The notes: generated from the sequence alone by a model not told the origin. 64,000 nucleotides of DNA from Megalopta genalis (GCF_051020955.1 NW_027476093.1:1860001-1924000), one strand, 5' to 3'; shown: positions 1 to 12,899, counted from the first letter of the stretch. Made by a program: numbers and translations.

Positions 1-181
1 ATATTATATATATTTACAGTTTGTATTATAGTAATTGTATATTACTTATTACTACTACACATTACTCACGGCAACCAGAAGAACATAATTGCTCCCAAAG
101 TGAATCCCCCGGCTCCCCCTAAATCTGACGGAGCAAGTCAACAAGAGCACGTACTTTGATTAGAATGCGTAAAGCAAACAC

Positions 182-183
<2 letters not shown>

Positions 184-222
<39 letters not shown>
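184..222. repeat. GA microsatellite
   Basis: About 19 GA units. Confidence 0.95.
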
Positions 223-226
<4 letters not shown>

Positions 227-904
227 AAAAAAGACAAGTAACCGTATCAGTAAATTCCTGAACGATGCCATCACCCTTCGCGATTGTGAATTCCTCCCCA
301 CCCTTGCCGAAAGCTCGCGTCTCTGATGCGCCGAGATTCCCGATTCATCGGAAGCGGAGTAGCCAGCTGAGAAGGCCCAAAGTAGGAAGAGAATATGTGT
401 ACCGCGATGATCATCGGTTGGATGCGACGTGACTCATCGGTCTGGTATCTGCCAATCGCGGCGAAGGCAGGTTACAATGAATCGTCGTGATTGGCCGAGG
501 AAGACGGCGAGACGTCTGGCCTCGTTCGCCGATTGGCGACTGACAACAGAAGGCGCGTGCCCCGCTCGAGTGTTCCCCCTCCCCCCCCCCGCGAGCCGAT
601 AAATATTTTCTGCATTAAACCACCAACGGATCGCATTAACAATTAGTCTGTGCACGCCTGCTTGCGCCTTAATATATCATAGTTCCCCAACGAGATCAAA
701 TCGACGTTGATCTAATCGAGCCGCTGCGCCGAGTTTAATCGTCCGAGTGTGCTTGGAGTCGTGCGACTTTGATTTCCGGAAACGAAAACATTTCGGTAAG
801 TGTTCCGAGAACATTTTCTCCTCCTGTTATCGACGCGTCGCGATAATGTATCGAGATTGTCACGGCCGATTCGGAGACACGTATCCGTATCGAAGTGCGG
901 GCGA
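223..904. other. No feature recognised (moderately GC-rich)
   Basis: Contains a C-run near 582-591 and scattered short frames without recognisable domains. Confidence 0.5.
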
Positions 905-1383
905 TTAACCCTTTGCATTCGAAGTGAAGCACCACTAAAATTGTTGTATCACGTTCCAAGATTATTTTTATATTAGCAAAGCTTAGATTTGAGAAAATTG
1001 TTGAAAGTGTAATTGTTGTTACGAGACACCGCAATACTCAATTTCATATACGTAGAATGCACTTCGTCGTACAAAATGGAAATACTATATATAGTATTTG
1101 TTATATATATTATATTATATTATTAATATATATATATTATTATAGTATATAATATTATAGTATATATATAATACTGTATAATACTACACAGTATATACTA
1201 TAATACTGTAATACTATAATAGTATTATATAATACTATAATACAATAATACTATAATACTATAATACCATAATAAAAATACTATACTATATAGAGTATAG
1301 TATTTTTATAGTATTTCTGACTTATAAGTCAGAAAAATTATTTTAGATTTACAGTTAAAATCGCTTCGAGTGCAAAGGGTTAA
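905..1383. mobile_element. Family-C TTAA element with expanded AT core
   Basis: TTAACCCTTTGCATTCGAAG at the left and CTTCGAGTGCAAAGGGTTAA at the right are inverted ends, each next to TTAA. The core is swollen by TATA-type repeats (about 1080-1315). TTAA targets and CCC-starting ends fit piggyBac-type MITEs. Later insertion or expansion of AT repeats explains the extra length. Confidence 0.8.
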
Positions 1384-1699
1384 GTGTTCTCGAGAAAATG
1401 TACGCGTACAAGTGTTCATCAACTTTGGGATGTTCGCGAGTAAGATTAACCGTGGTGAAACTTATCGATTGAGTTTATTGCTGCGAACAGATTTAGTGGG
1501 ATCATTTTGGAGAAGCGATAGTGATCGCTTGTGGGTTAAAGAAGCAGTGATAGGTGACGCTAAATTTACGAAGCACGAAAAAAGAACAGCTGTTTTGTAG
1601 AAGTTTATAAATGTAACGAATGAGACGTTTATTCTGACTTTTCAACAAGTGTGTTATTGTAAAATTTTCCGTTGGTAAATTGAATAATAGGTAATATAT

Positions 1700-2110
1700 T
1701 CAAAAAATGTATTCAATATATTGAATTAATATATATCATTATAATTGAATAAATATATAATATAATATATAATATCAAATTATTTAATATAATATTTAAT
1801 ATCAAATAATATAATATAATATTTAATATCAAATTATATAATATAATATTTAATATCAAGTTATATAATATAATATTTAATATCAAATTATATAATATAA
1901 TATATAATATCATAACATATAATTTGAATATCAAAATATACAATATAATATGTAATATCATAATATATACTATAATATATAATTAAATAAATATATATAA
2001 AATATATAAATATAAATATATCTATAAATATATATATATATATATAAATATATATAAATATATAAATAAATATAGATATATAAATACATACATATGTATA
2101 TTCAATCAAC
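1700..2110. repeat. AT-rich simple and short tandem repeats
   Basis: ATAATATTTAATATCAAATT units (about 28 bp, 6-7 copies), then a TATAAA-type tract. Confidence 0.9.
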
Positions 2111-2929
2111 TGAATAAATAACGTATAAATGTATCTTTACGACACGATTAACAGTAAACGAAAAAATTTACGTCATTTATAATCTTCTTTTGTAATTTTT
2201 ATAATTTATTTGTCATTTTGCTACAGGTTCCGTAGATCTAGTGTTAAAAAAAAGATTTGTTCTCGTTTCTTCTTTCGCCCGAAAGCGTACGATCCGCATG
2301 AACATAATTTCTTCACATAATTCGCAACGCGTCCGAACAAGTAGTAGCTCTACTCTACTAAGCTAACTACGTTCAAACGTTCGATTCGAATCGAAATTCT
2401 GACGAACATGCCCGTCGAAACTCCGACACCACTCCGTTACGCGACGACTATCTATCGGTTTCACCCTTTGGTGGGTCATTGGTGAGATATCTCATTTTAC
2501 GTTTCGGTGACGCGAGCGACGACCGTCTTCCAGGAAAAAGTGCGCCGGCCAGGCGTTGTAATATTCTGTAGATTATGCGAGTAAGCACACACACACACGG
2601 CGCAGCGCACCGCATCGCACCGCACCGAACTTTATCTGAGAGCGATAAACCATTTATTAGTTTGCAAGGGCAGGTTCCCGGTTTCCGAGGTTATCGTTAG
2701 AGGCCGGCGTGTCCCACGATTAGCCCGCTGATCATATTCTTTTTGTTTCACCTAAACGAACCCAGTATTCCTATCTATCGGACCTTGATGATACCTTACG
2801 TCGGCCGGTTATCTGCGATTTCCGCGCGTCTACCTGCATATTACGCCCTCGCAGCTGGGAATGCATGTCCATGCACCTGCGAGCGAGCGCTTAGCTTACT
2901 CGCAACGCGAGCACTCGTTCCAGCACTCT

Positions 2930-2999
<70 letters not shown>

Positions 3000-3371
3000 T
3001 TCTCTAAGAAGCGAGTTTTAGCTGAGAATCCACGGTTGCGGTGTTTTCTTCTATTTCGACAGTCGTTTTCAGTTTTTGCTGCACCTCAACCCTCTCCTTC
3101 CTGCTCCCGGTTCGTTTCGCTATCGCCGCGAACGGACCTTGACAGAACACTGGGACACAGGATACGCTATATCCGAAGACGTGCGTAAAAACTACGGCCT
3201 TGGAGCATGCTATTGTGGTTTGAGGTGGTGGCAAACAGCAAACAACAGCGACCTGGATTCCGATCGACGAATTTTGAATTCTTGACGGAGCGATATGAGT
3301 GTTCGGATAATGGAACAGCTGATTGGTTATAGTGACAGAGTCAGTGTTTATTGATTTGGACGATATTGTAT
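2111..3371. other. Unassigned, CpG-rich around 2.5-3.3 kb
   Basis: Apart from the CT microsatellite I see a CA run (2588-2598) and overlapping short frames with no family resemblance. It could be regulatory. Confidence 0.4.
2932..2996. repeat. CT microsatellite
   Basis: About 32 CT units, the longest dinucleotide run of this kind in the window. Confidence 0.95.
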
Positions 3372-4265
3372 TTATTTATTGAACGAGAGTTGAGTTATTG
3401 AGTCCATACGAGACTGATAGATTCATTTATTGAACGAGAGTTGAGTTACTGAGTCAATATACTCAATTTATACGTTTATTTATTGAACGTGAGTTGACTT
3501 ATTGAGTCAAAACTCAACTTATGTATTTACTTATTGAACGTGAGTTGAGTTATTGAGTCAATACACAACTTATATATTTACTTATTGAACGTGAGTTGAC
3601 TTATTGAGTTAAAACTCAACTTATACGTTTATTTATTGACCGTGAGTTGACTTATTGAGTCAATACTCAACTTATACATTTACTTATTGAACGTGAGTTG
3701 ACTTGTTGAGTAAATACTCAACTTATACATTTATTTATTGAACGTGAGTCGACTTGTTGAGAAAATACTCAACTTATACATTTACTTATTGAACATGAGT
3801 TGACTTATTGAGTCAATACTCAACTTATATGTTTACTTATTGACCGTGAGTTGACTTATTGAGTCAATACTCAACTTATACATTTACTTATTGAACGTGA
3901 GTTGACTTGTTGAGTTAAAACTGAACTTATACGTTTATTTATTGACCGTGAGTTGACTTATTGAGTCAATACTCAACTTATACATTTACTTATTGAACGT
4001 GAGTTGACTTGTTGAGTCAATACTCGACTTATACATTTACTTATTGAACATGAGTTGACTTATTGAGTCAATACTCAATCTATGTACGTATTTATTGAAC
4101 GTGAGTTGACTTGTTGAGTCAATACTCAACTTCTATATTCATTTATGGAACGTGAGTTGACTTATTGAGTTAAAACTCAACTTATACGTTTATTTATTGA
4201 ACGTGAGTTGACGTATCGAGTCAATACTCAACTTATACATTTATTTACAGAACGTGAGTTGATAC
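3372..4265 (+). repeat. 51-bp minisatellite, about 18 copies
   Basis: Each unit contains TTATTGAACGTGAGTTGACT and the self-complementary TTGAGTCAATACTCAA, so every unit can fold as a hairpin. Units differ mainly by AAC/ACC and CAAT/TAAA swaps. The array ends inside a truncated family-A element. Confidence 0.95.
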
Positions 4266-4415
4266 GATTATTCGAGCCTCGTGACTCGTTTTTATAATTG
4301 TTGACAATTCGAAACTATAAGAGCAAATCGCAAGCCTCGAACAATCGTATCTCCTCTTCCCAAATTCTTCATTTTTCGTGGACAATCTGAGCGTCAATTG
4401 GAGAGACATTACTCT
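4261..4415. mobile_element. Family-A MITE, truncated left arm
   Basis: Starts at GATACGATTATTCGAG in the middle of the left arm, followed by the central loop and the full right arm to CATTACT. The missing left end is replaced directly by the 51-bp minisatellite. Confidence 0.85.
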
Positions 4416-5136
4416 AAACAGCCGTCACGCTTCCACGTGTATTCATATGCATGCACACACACACACACACAAACACATGTACATACATATATACATACAT
4501 AGTCTTTAGAGTTTTTTCTGCGACTTAGAGCGGAAAAAGCTGATAACTCTGACGGGTCGCTAGTCGATTAAAATAGATTTTGCGCGTAGGTTCTATTGTT
4601 GGGCGACCGATGATGAGCGTCGTCGTCGTTTCGCCGCGCCGCGACGTGACGTGGCTCGTAAAAGTCACACGGAAGACCGACAGACGAGCAACGATTTGCG
4701 GTCGCCGCGTCTAAGCTGCGGCGAACCTCGCTATCGCATCCGCAAACACCCTCGCGAGCACTTCGTTTCCGGTTTTCGATCGACGGACCCGCGCGTTCAC
4801 GCGGAGTAAACGCCGCGAGCCGCGCGTGTCCTTCGCGACCGCGATTGATATAATTGTTTCGCCGGAAAGAGAGCGATCCGGCTTCCAAAGCGAACGCTCT
4901 TACGCAACCGTGTCTCCGACTCGGATCGTTTCGCGCGAGCTTTATGGCGCGTTTGACCGTGACGAGACGACGCTCGCCGTCGCGCATCCACCGGGAAATT
5001 GATATCGGAACCGACTGGGGATCACCGATAAGCTGCCGCGCGAGAAATAATAGCGAATTCGCGCGGATACGGAGCATAAGGAACTCGATCGGCTTTGCGG
5101 ATGCCGGCGGCAACATTTGGCAACGAAGATGTTAAA
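4416..5136. other. Unassigned CpG-rich block
   Basis: A CA run lies at 4454-4470. From 4.57 to 5.13 kb both strands have stop-poor frames of 90-180 codons that are Arg-rich and domain-free, as high-CpG sequence often gives. Confidence 0.4.
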
Positions 5137-5985
5137 TTGTAGTTTTTTCTTTTGTGAATTCTTCTTGTAAATTCGTCGTTTAGACTGTGGACCTTTATGC
5201 AAAACAAACATTTTTTTTTGCTAAATTGCAAGGGACGGGAGTTAGGTAAAAAAAAATGTATTTCTTCTTTTGATAATTTGTGATGAATTAAAGAGAATAT
5301 AGGAATACGTTAATGTCTCTCTAATTGACGCTCAGATTGTCCACAAAACTGGAGAATTTGGAAAGAGAAGATGCAATTTTTAGAGCTTTGCACTTCGTTT
5401 ATTATAGTTATATTGATTGTCGATAGCTATAAAAGCGAGCCACGAGGCTCGAATAATTGTGTCTCCTCTTCCCAAATTGTCCATTTTTGTGCAGAATCTG
5501 AGCGTCAATTGGGGAGACATTACTGTATTCTTAAATTCCTTGAATGTCTCTATTGTTATATTCTTCAATTCTTCCTTAAAATTCTTCTTGTAAATTCGAA
5601 TCTTATAATTAGCGAATCTTTATGCAAAATACACATTTTTTTGCTAAATTGCAAGGGACGCGTGTTACATAAAAAAATGTATTTCTTCTTTTAATAATTT
5701 TTGATGAATTAGAGAGAATGTAGGAATATTCTTAAATTCCTTGAATTTCTTTATTATTATATTCTTAAATTCTTCCTTAAAATTCTTCTGATAAATTCGT
5801 CGTTTAGAACATGGATCTTTATGCAAAAAATTAGATTAAAAATTAGAAAATGTCTTTATTATTATATCCCTAAATTCTTCCTTAAAATTCTTCTTGTAAA
5901 TTCGAATCTTATAATTAAAGGATCTTTATGCGAAATAAACATTTTTTTTTTGCTAAATTGCATAGAACGCGAGTTATGTACTATA
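5137..5985 (+). repeat. Imperfect ~200-400-bp direct repeats
   Basis: Blocks with CTTCTTGTAAATTCG, TTTATGCAAAA, TTGCTAAATTGCAAGG and TGTATTTCTTCTTTT recur near 5160, 5580, 5780 and 5890. One repeat is interrupted by the MITE at 5308-5525. Confidence 0.8.
5308..5525. mobile_element. Family-A MITE, full length, with TA duplication
   Basis: 218-bp palindrome flanked by TA on both sides (5306-5307 and 5526-5527). A second copy of the surrounding repeat at about 5701-5745 lacks the element and has one TA at the same place, which fixes the element's borders. The terminal CAG has mutated to CGT on the left. Confidence 0.9.
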
Positions 5986-6659
5986 CTGAAAGTATAGCAA
6001 GTGATTAACGCTGATCGTTGCAAAGAGGACGGAACTAAGAAACATTCCAAGTAAGTAGAAACAAGTTGAAAGGTGCAATTAAGATAATAGCGCATGGAAG
6101 TAATTAACGCGTTATTCGATGTCAACTCCAAAAAGTCCCCACGATATCAGTTAAATAAAACAGTATCAATATCAAGTTCATATCAATGAAGCTCTACTAC
6201 AGTACATAATAATATAGTAACATATAGTACACACATAGTACATAATAATAACACATATAGTACATAATAATAAGTAATAACAAAAAAAACCTGAATTTCA
6301 AAACCTAGTTAAAAATTAATATAATCTAAACAAAAAATTAATTCGACCACCAAAGCAAATGATTTCGGCTGCTGTAATTTATTCACATAATTCCGTGCTA
6401 TCAAAGGGGGAAATGTGATTACGCTATCAATAAGACCCGCATTTCTTCGAACTTCAAGACTTTCGACGTCAAGCAGATTCCACGACTTTAACGCAACAGA
6501 ATTATAAATTACAGATTATTAATTACAAGGAAAACCTTAAAGCTCTTTTTCTCTTGTTTAAATCGATAGCTCTCTTTCTCTTGTTTACGTCTACGTGTAT
6601 ATCGTCACAGGGACAGACACTCGACAGTTCATTTTAGATAATTATGACCGAAGATTCAT

Positions 6660-6945
6660 TATCGAAATTTTAAGCAATTAGTGCTCCCCTCCCCTCCCCC
6701 CACCAATAATAAAGAATCCACTGACGTACGAATGTTCCAAGAAACTCGATAGCCCAAAATTCTAAGCAACTGGTACTCCACCCCCCCACCTCCCCTTAAT
6801 AATAAAGAATCCATAGACGTACGAATGTTCCAAGAAACTCGATGACCCAAAATTCTAAGCAACTGGTGCCCCCTCCCCCTCAATAATAAAGAATGTACTA
6901 AAGACGTACGAATGTTCCAAGAAACTCGATGACCCAAAAACCTCG
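6660..6945 (+). repeat. ~80-bp tandem repeat, 3-4 copies
   Basis: Each unit contains AATAATAAAGAATCCA, GACGTACGAATGTTCCAAGA and AACTCGAT, followed by a C-rich run. Confidence 0.9.
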
Positions 6946-8523
6946 AGCTTCTCAGCGAAGCCAACGAATCTAAGAGCGCGACGAAAGGAACATTGGTCAT
7001 CCCTTAAAATCGTGGACGACTTTCCACTTCGTGGCTCCACTTATCGAGAAATCCCATCTCGCTGCGTGTGCATTGTACGCACACGTGTCTCTCTAGGGCT
7101 TCGTGACTAACTCGTTGCACTTCTCGGAACGACGCGACGCGACGCGACGCGATGGTTTCTCTCGCGGCGACCACTTAGTACGCGGTTGGCCGTCGGTTTC
7201 GGGACTACAAAATGGCCGCGATATTAGTTGTATTTCCTGGGACTCGCGCGCGACCTACCTATAAATCGCCGCGGGCCCCGAGCGGATCTGACGCGTTCCG
7301 AGACGCTCGCTCGTATCGTTATCGCTTTCTCCTTTTTCTGCGCCCCTCTCCCCTTCGCCCCCCTCTCTCTCTTACTCTCTCTCTCTCTCTCTCTCACTCT
7401 CTCTCCCTCCCTGTCTCTCTAAACCCGTTGCGGTTATCAGCGATAAGGGGGAGCGTATTTGTTTGCAGACAGTGGTGCAATCTAAGTGTACTCGCGCGCC
7501 GGAGAAAAGGAGGCTCGGGGAGGAGAAAAAGGAACGGAATATGTAATTAGAGTTCGGGCACAGATAGTGATTACGTGTTCGCAAACCTCTGACTTTGCTT
7601 TCTTCGATCTGGATCTCCGATAAGCCGCGGCGCGCGGCTCGATAATGATAATTACACTTCGCCGATTTGTTCCTGCACGACGGCGGCGGCGGCGGAGAGG
7701 ACTGACTTCGCGATTCGACAACGCGAAAAATCAACGGCCGTTTCTTTTTTATTGCCGTTTGCTCAAGATACAGGCTGAGAGATCGATCGTTTCCGGCTCG
7801 AAGATCGTTTCGCGGATCCGTCGAGATCGTTGCGACGATCGCGACAAGAACGCGCGGCCCGTCAACCCTTTCGCTACGGAGCGCTTGCGTGAAAATGTGA
7901 TCGCTGCGAACGGAGCGTATTATTGAGCAGTTGGCACCGAAGTACGGAATGTATTTCTGGTTCCAAGTTTTTCGTAGTCCAAATATATTCAGATTTTTGT
8001 GATCTCGAGCACGTTACCGTTTGTCTTGCATGGCAAACGCTTTCACTATCGGTATTTTCACTTTCAGTATTTTCGCCGTCACTCGTGAAAAATATTCTCC
8101 TAAATTTTCTTTTCCCCATGATTTGATAATGGGTCTAAAAGAATTAAATACTTTGAAACTCAACGTATTATCACGAAGGCAGAAATTGAGTATTTACCCG
8201 TGAATTATTAAAATTAAGCCAACAAAATTATTCTAGAATTATAAATTCGTGTGAACCTTTTAATCGCCGCTATTATAAATTGCTGGTATATATCCGTCGC
8301 TGGCGATGTTCTAAAGAAGACCGAAACTGTGTATCGTTAGAATAAAACACAATATCGTCTTGTCGATAGTGTTATATTTCATGATAGTCAATTTTTTAAG
8401 GCATGCAGCGTTGCCAGATACTCGATTAACAAAAGTATCTCGTGTAAAGTATGAAATATGTATATGGTATGAACGTATATATACGCTCTTCGTACCCGCG
8501 CGCCCACTTTTCCAGAGCGTATA
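6946..8523. other. Unassigned, partly CpG-rich
   Basis: Includes a GACGC run (7132-7150) and a CT tract (7367-7400). Short Arg- or Ser-rich frames only; no gene supported. Confidence 0.4.
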
Positions 8524-8888
8524 CAGAGTGTCCCAAAAATGTCTCGCAATCCGAAAGTAGGGGATTCTTGAGGTCATTTGAAGCAACTTTTTCCTTAGCG
8601 AAAATGCGATCCGCGGCTTCGTTTACGAGTTATTAACGAAAAACAGTGACCAATCAGAGGCGAGATCATTCGACGCGAGACGGCCGAGCCAATGAGCGGA
8701 ACCGGGCTCCGCGCACTCGTTGGCTGGGCCGCCGCGTGCCAGCCGAGCTCGCCTCTTATTGGTCAGTGTTTTTCGTTAATAACTCGTAAACGTAGCCTCG
8801 GAGATCATTTTCGCGAAGGAAAAAGTTGCTTCAAATGACCTCGGGAACCTCCCATTTCCGGATTGCGAGACATTTTTGGGACACCCTA
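8524..8888. mobile_element. Family-B fold-back MITE
   Basis: About 365 bp with long inverted arms. Starts CAGAGTGTCCCAAAAATGTC and ends with the inverse, TA flanks. Arms share GAAGCAACTTTTTCCTTAGC and the AACTCGTAA / TTAATAACTCG blocks. The centre is GC-rich with inverted CCAAT motifs. No coding capacity; TA target suggests Tc1/mariner mobilisation. Confidence 0.9.
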
Positions 8889-10133
8889 TATATACGCTCT
8901 TCGTATACGAATGGTCATTCTTCAAGGGCGTATATATACGCCCATCGGAGCGAAAGGGTTAAATTGCGACGAGGAACGCGCGGTTCGAGAGACCTCGGGT
9001 TCCACTTGCCTCCGTGATGAAAAATGCATACGGTTTTCCGGTTATTGTTATTCGCGCTCTATTTTGCTCGTTCTCGCGCGCCGCGCAGAGTCAACAATTG
9101 CACGCGTTCGCACTGTTTTAATAATTTAACCCCGAGGCGCCGTTCGCGCGCTGGGAATTCGCACGGCGCGGCCAATAAATTTGGTTCGATGAACCGGCGG
9201 ATAGGGTGAATACACCGCTAGGCCGATAAAAAACGATAAGAAATGTAATTCGTAACGCGAACGCGATAAGTGAGTCACCTTTCGGCTGCGATTCGCAACC
9301 GTTACCGCGTGTGTTTTTCTTCGCGCGATTCGCAGCGCGCTTAACGCGGGTTGCTCGATTATATTAACGTAAACTTGTGCGATGTTCGATTAAATATTCC
9401 GTTGAGGAATTGAAATCGGGAGCGTGGACGCCCGCATCGGGGAATGACGCTCTTGCGGAACATTAATGTCCTGATACAATAATGTATGAATCATTTCTAA
9501 TGCGCGTTTGCGCGGGGCAAGTGTCGGTGTTACCGCGGATGTCCTAAATGCTGCGGTGTTTTATGAACGTTAATCAAATCTAACGTTTTGTAGCGCGTAA
9601 TCTTTTAAAATTGAATAGAATAATTTTTGATGATGATGATTGATTTTAACACATCTACGATCGCGCTAGAAACCTCAAAAATTTTCATAAAATTAAAATA
9701 AATATTTCATTCGATTAAACAAAAATTATGAAGCAAACTTATATGGCATCGATCGCTTCTTCAGCATTCGTACTTCGTGCAAATCTTAATAAAGTTAAGC
9801 AATCATTTTTAATTTTTCATTAATCATCCATTCGGTCGTCAACTGACTGAATTTAAAACGGGAAGTATTAATATTAATAACCTAAACGTCGAGAAACCTG
9901 TGAAATACTCGCAACGCCAGCTGCGAACGCCGATTCGAAAGGCATTTATATTTTGGTTAATTATTAATAAATTAATAGGTTTAAAATATTCAGTCAAAAA
10001 ATCGAAATCGAAATATTGAATCTCTGAAAGCACGAATTTCATTGAAAAGCTAGGTTAGGTTAAGGTTCGCGGTTCAGTAAAGCACCGTCGCAGTAATGTA
10101 CACGCACAGAAAAGAAAAACTATGCGCCAAATA
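8889..10133. other. No feature recognised
   Basis: CpG-rich to about 9.6 kb, then AT-rich. Two TTAGG-like units near 10051 are too few to call telomeric. Confidence 0.5.
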
Positions 10134-10247
10134 CGGTAAATTCTCCCTAATTAAGTGCACAGATTGTGCACTTTTTTGGGCATTTTTACAGTTGGTGACA
10201 ATTGGTCGCTATTAAAACGAGCCGCAAGGTTCGAATAATAAGAACAA
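10134..10247. mobile_element. Family-A MITE, rearranged fragment
   Basis: Left end GTAAATTCTCCCTAATTAAG and the central GAGCCGCAAGG part survive. The right arm stops after AATAATAAG. Confidence 0.6.
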
Positions 10248-10254
10248 TGAGAAT

Positions 10255-10350
10255 TTATATTATTATTTATGTTATATTATATTATATTATTATTTATATT
10301 ATATATTAATATTAGTATAATATATATAATAATAATATAATAATATAATA
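10255..10350. repeat. AT-rich repeat
   Basis: TATTATATTATATTATTATT and similar. Confidence 0.85.
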
Positions 10351-10569
10351 ATATTTGAGGATAGATGATAGTGACAGTGTGTGTCGCTTTTTTTAATCAT
10401 AGTAATGATTACTTTATCTAGAAATAAGGTCCACAGTATTTGGCTCGCAGTAATACATGCACACGTATAGTTTCATCACTTTTAATGGAAATTCTTTTAA
10501 TGAAATTCCTGCTTTCAGAGATTCAATATTTTGAGTCAAGTAAATATTCAATTTAAGCAATAATAAGTA

Positions 10570-10836
10570 CAGTAAATTCTCCCTAATTGACGCTGAGATT
10601 CTGCACAAAAATGGAAAATTAGGGAACAAGAGATACGATTATCCGAATACTTGCGACTCGTTTTTATAATTGTCGACGATCAATGACTATAAAAACGAGC
10701 CTCGAAGCTATAATATATCTCAATTATATATCAATAATTATATCTCCTGTTCCCAAATGATTTGTGTACAATTAATTACACAATTTGTGTACAATTTTTG
10801 TGCACTATCTGAACGTCAATTAGGGAGAATTCACTG
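10570..10836. mobile_element. Family-A MITE, full length with internal insertion
   Basis: Ends CAGTAAATTCTCCC and its inverse at 10836, flanked by TA. The right arm contains about 50 extra bases around repeated ATTAATTACACAATTTG, so it is longer than the 217-bp norm. Confidence 0.85.
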
Positions 10837-11559
10837 TACAACTGAAGTCGTCTATTTATCGGCTTAAAAGGTCTCATTTTCGTAGTTCGCTATCATTGGA
10901 AAAGCCGCAGTAATACCTGCACTTACCCTATTTGTTTGCGACGCAAAGAAGACGATTTTCACGGCGCTTTTGGTCTTACGAGTTTAAGTTTAATCCCCTG
11001 TCAGACGCAATTGATCGAATCGATAAAGCGCGCGGGGGGGGGGGGGGTACATTTGATACCGTCATATTTCAATTACGCTTGCTTAATCGGATATTAAATA
11101 TTTCGACGTGATCCGCGACATACGTATTTTTACACGCTTCAAATGTTCAATAAAAGATATTTTCCTCCTGATGGCCGATTAAAAGGATTCCGACGACGAA
11201 TTAAAATGGTTATTGCTTTTAACGTAAGGATACAGATGGCTGCTTAATGACAAGAATAGAATCGAGTATGTTTTTAATCACTTTTTAGTATCGCGTATTC
11301 ATTTATTTTTCAACTTTCTTCGACATATTTTTCAAGATACTCTTCGTAGACATGTCAATTTTTTTACAGACATTAATAATATTTTTTTAAGTTTTAATAA
11401 ATTGTCGGAGACAATATAATAATAATAATATTTATGTTCCTGGTCCGAGAGTTAAAAATAGCACAAAAAAGAACGATAGTAGACACGTTAATCTTTCTAT
11501 AGACATTAATAAAGTATATAAAAATTTCAATAAATTGTCAGAGACAATATAATAATAAT
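10837..11559. other. No gene; G-run and a small repeat
   Basis: A G homopolymer sits at 11034-11047. AATAAATTGTCGGAGACAAT occurs near 11396 and again, slightly changed, near 11530, so a ~130-bp block is duplicated. Confidence 0.5.
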
Positions 11560-11619
11560 AATATTTATAAAAATAATTATAATAATAATTTTTATAATAT
11601 AGAATAATATATAATTATA

Positions 11620-11665
<46 letters not shown>

Positions 11666-11750
11666 AATATAAATAATTCTAATTATAATTATTATAAATA
11701 TTAATTATAATATATAATATATAATATATAACTAATAATAATAATTTTAT
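11560..11750. repeat. AT-rich repeat with TA microsatellite
   Basis: TAATAATAATAT tracts around a pure TA run (about 11627-11660). Confidence 0.9.
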
Positions 11751-11840
11751 AAAAATAGCACAAAAAAGAACGATAGTACATAAAAAGTATGTACATATAG
11801 TTACACTAATGTTCTCTACACCGTGCATAATTTCGAGGTA

Positions 11841-12057
11841 CAGTAATGTTTTTCTAATTGACGCTCAGATTGTCTACAAGAATCGACAATTCGGGAAGAG
11901 GAGATACGATTAATTTGAGTCTTGCGCCTCGTTTTTGTAATTACCGATTCTCAGCAACTATAAAAGCGAGCTTCAAGGCTCAAATTAATCGTATCTCCTC
12001 TTCCCGAATTGTCCATTTTTGTAGACAATCTGAGCGTCAATTAGGGAGACATTACTG
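11841..12057. mobile_element. Family-A MITE, full-length reference copy
   Basis: 217 bp, CAGTAATG to CATTACTG, TA on both sides. Two arms of roughly 100 bases are near-perfect inverted copies around a short centre that contains CTATAAAAGCGAG. A TA target and CAGTA ends suggest the pogo/Tigger branch of Tc1/mariner elements; there is no coding capacity. Confidence 0.92.
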
Positions 12058-12099
12058 TACAGAACATTGCTCCAACCGCACTAGCCCGAAAAATTTATA

Positions 12100-12225
12100 T
12101 CTTTATTATATTTTAATTATATTTATATTTATATATTTATTTATTTATATATTTATTTATTTATATTTTTTATATTTATATTATATTTTAATTCATATTT
12201 ATATCTATATTTATATTATCGTCGA
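12100..12225 (+). repeat. TTTATAT-rich repeat
   Basis: Low-complexity TTTATATATTTATTTATTTA sequence next to a family-A copy. Confidence 0.88.
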
Positions 12226-12899
12226 TAAAACAATTGCAAATAGAATCGATGAATGCCGCGTAAATCGTTAAGAACGTCGAACGACGCGCATTGAAAAAGC
12301 TCGGCGCACGTCGCCGAAGAACGGTTTTTCCGCTTCTCCGCTCCCCGTCGCGGCTTCTTCGCCCGCAGCTTTTATTCGCAACCTTGCATCGTGGACGGCC
12401 AATTGTTCGCGAACGACGGCAACAGTGCATCCGTAAATGCAGCAAGGGACGTGAAACTCGTTCGGACATGTTCACGGTCGACGCGTGTCGCGCGTCTAAC
12501 ACGAGCGATAACGCTCCTTCCCGCCGCGATAATTGCCCAGATAATTAAGGCGCTTCGTCGATCGGGGAAGACCTTAAAACCTCGAGCGAGCCTCTCTTCC
12601 TCTTCGGACGCACTCGCGGAATTGAATAACGGGGTTAAAAACCTTGACAATGCGCGCACACGCGTGTGCGTCGTCGTAGATCAATCTGTGTATCGATTGC
12701 TACCGTGATTGATTGAAAGACGTGAATTCGAGGCTTGGTTCACTTTCTATCGGAATTAATGGCCATAGGATGCTGGATGCAGTGTCGCATTTCATGTAAT
12801 ATACAATATTTTTGTATTTGTTTTTGTATATATATATATATTTCTCATAAATGAGAAAATTGTGCTGGTTAAAGTTGAGACAGTGGATTGAATCTATGT

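Noticed and set aside
1713..2109. Ile/Tyr-rich minus-strand frames
   Set aside because: Products of AT-rich tandem repeats; the same applies to frames at 13.2-13.8 and 20.0 kb.
2743..3021. Frame with long alternating Ser-Leu
   Set aside because: It is the translation of a CT microsatellite; similar frames arise at every GA/CT tract (7.3, 14.1, 36.5, 40.7, 47.7, 53.4 kb).
4568..5116. 182-codon minus-strand frame
   Set aside because: Arg-rich, no domain, with overlapping open frames on the other strand; typical of CpG-rich non-coding DNA.
10050..10065. Telomere-like TTAGG units
   Set aside because: Only two units; far below what would suggest an interstitial telomere.
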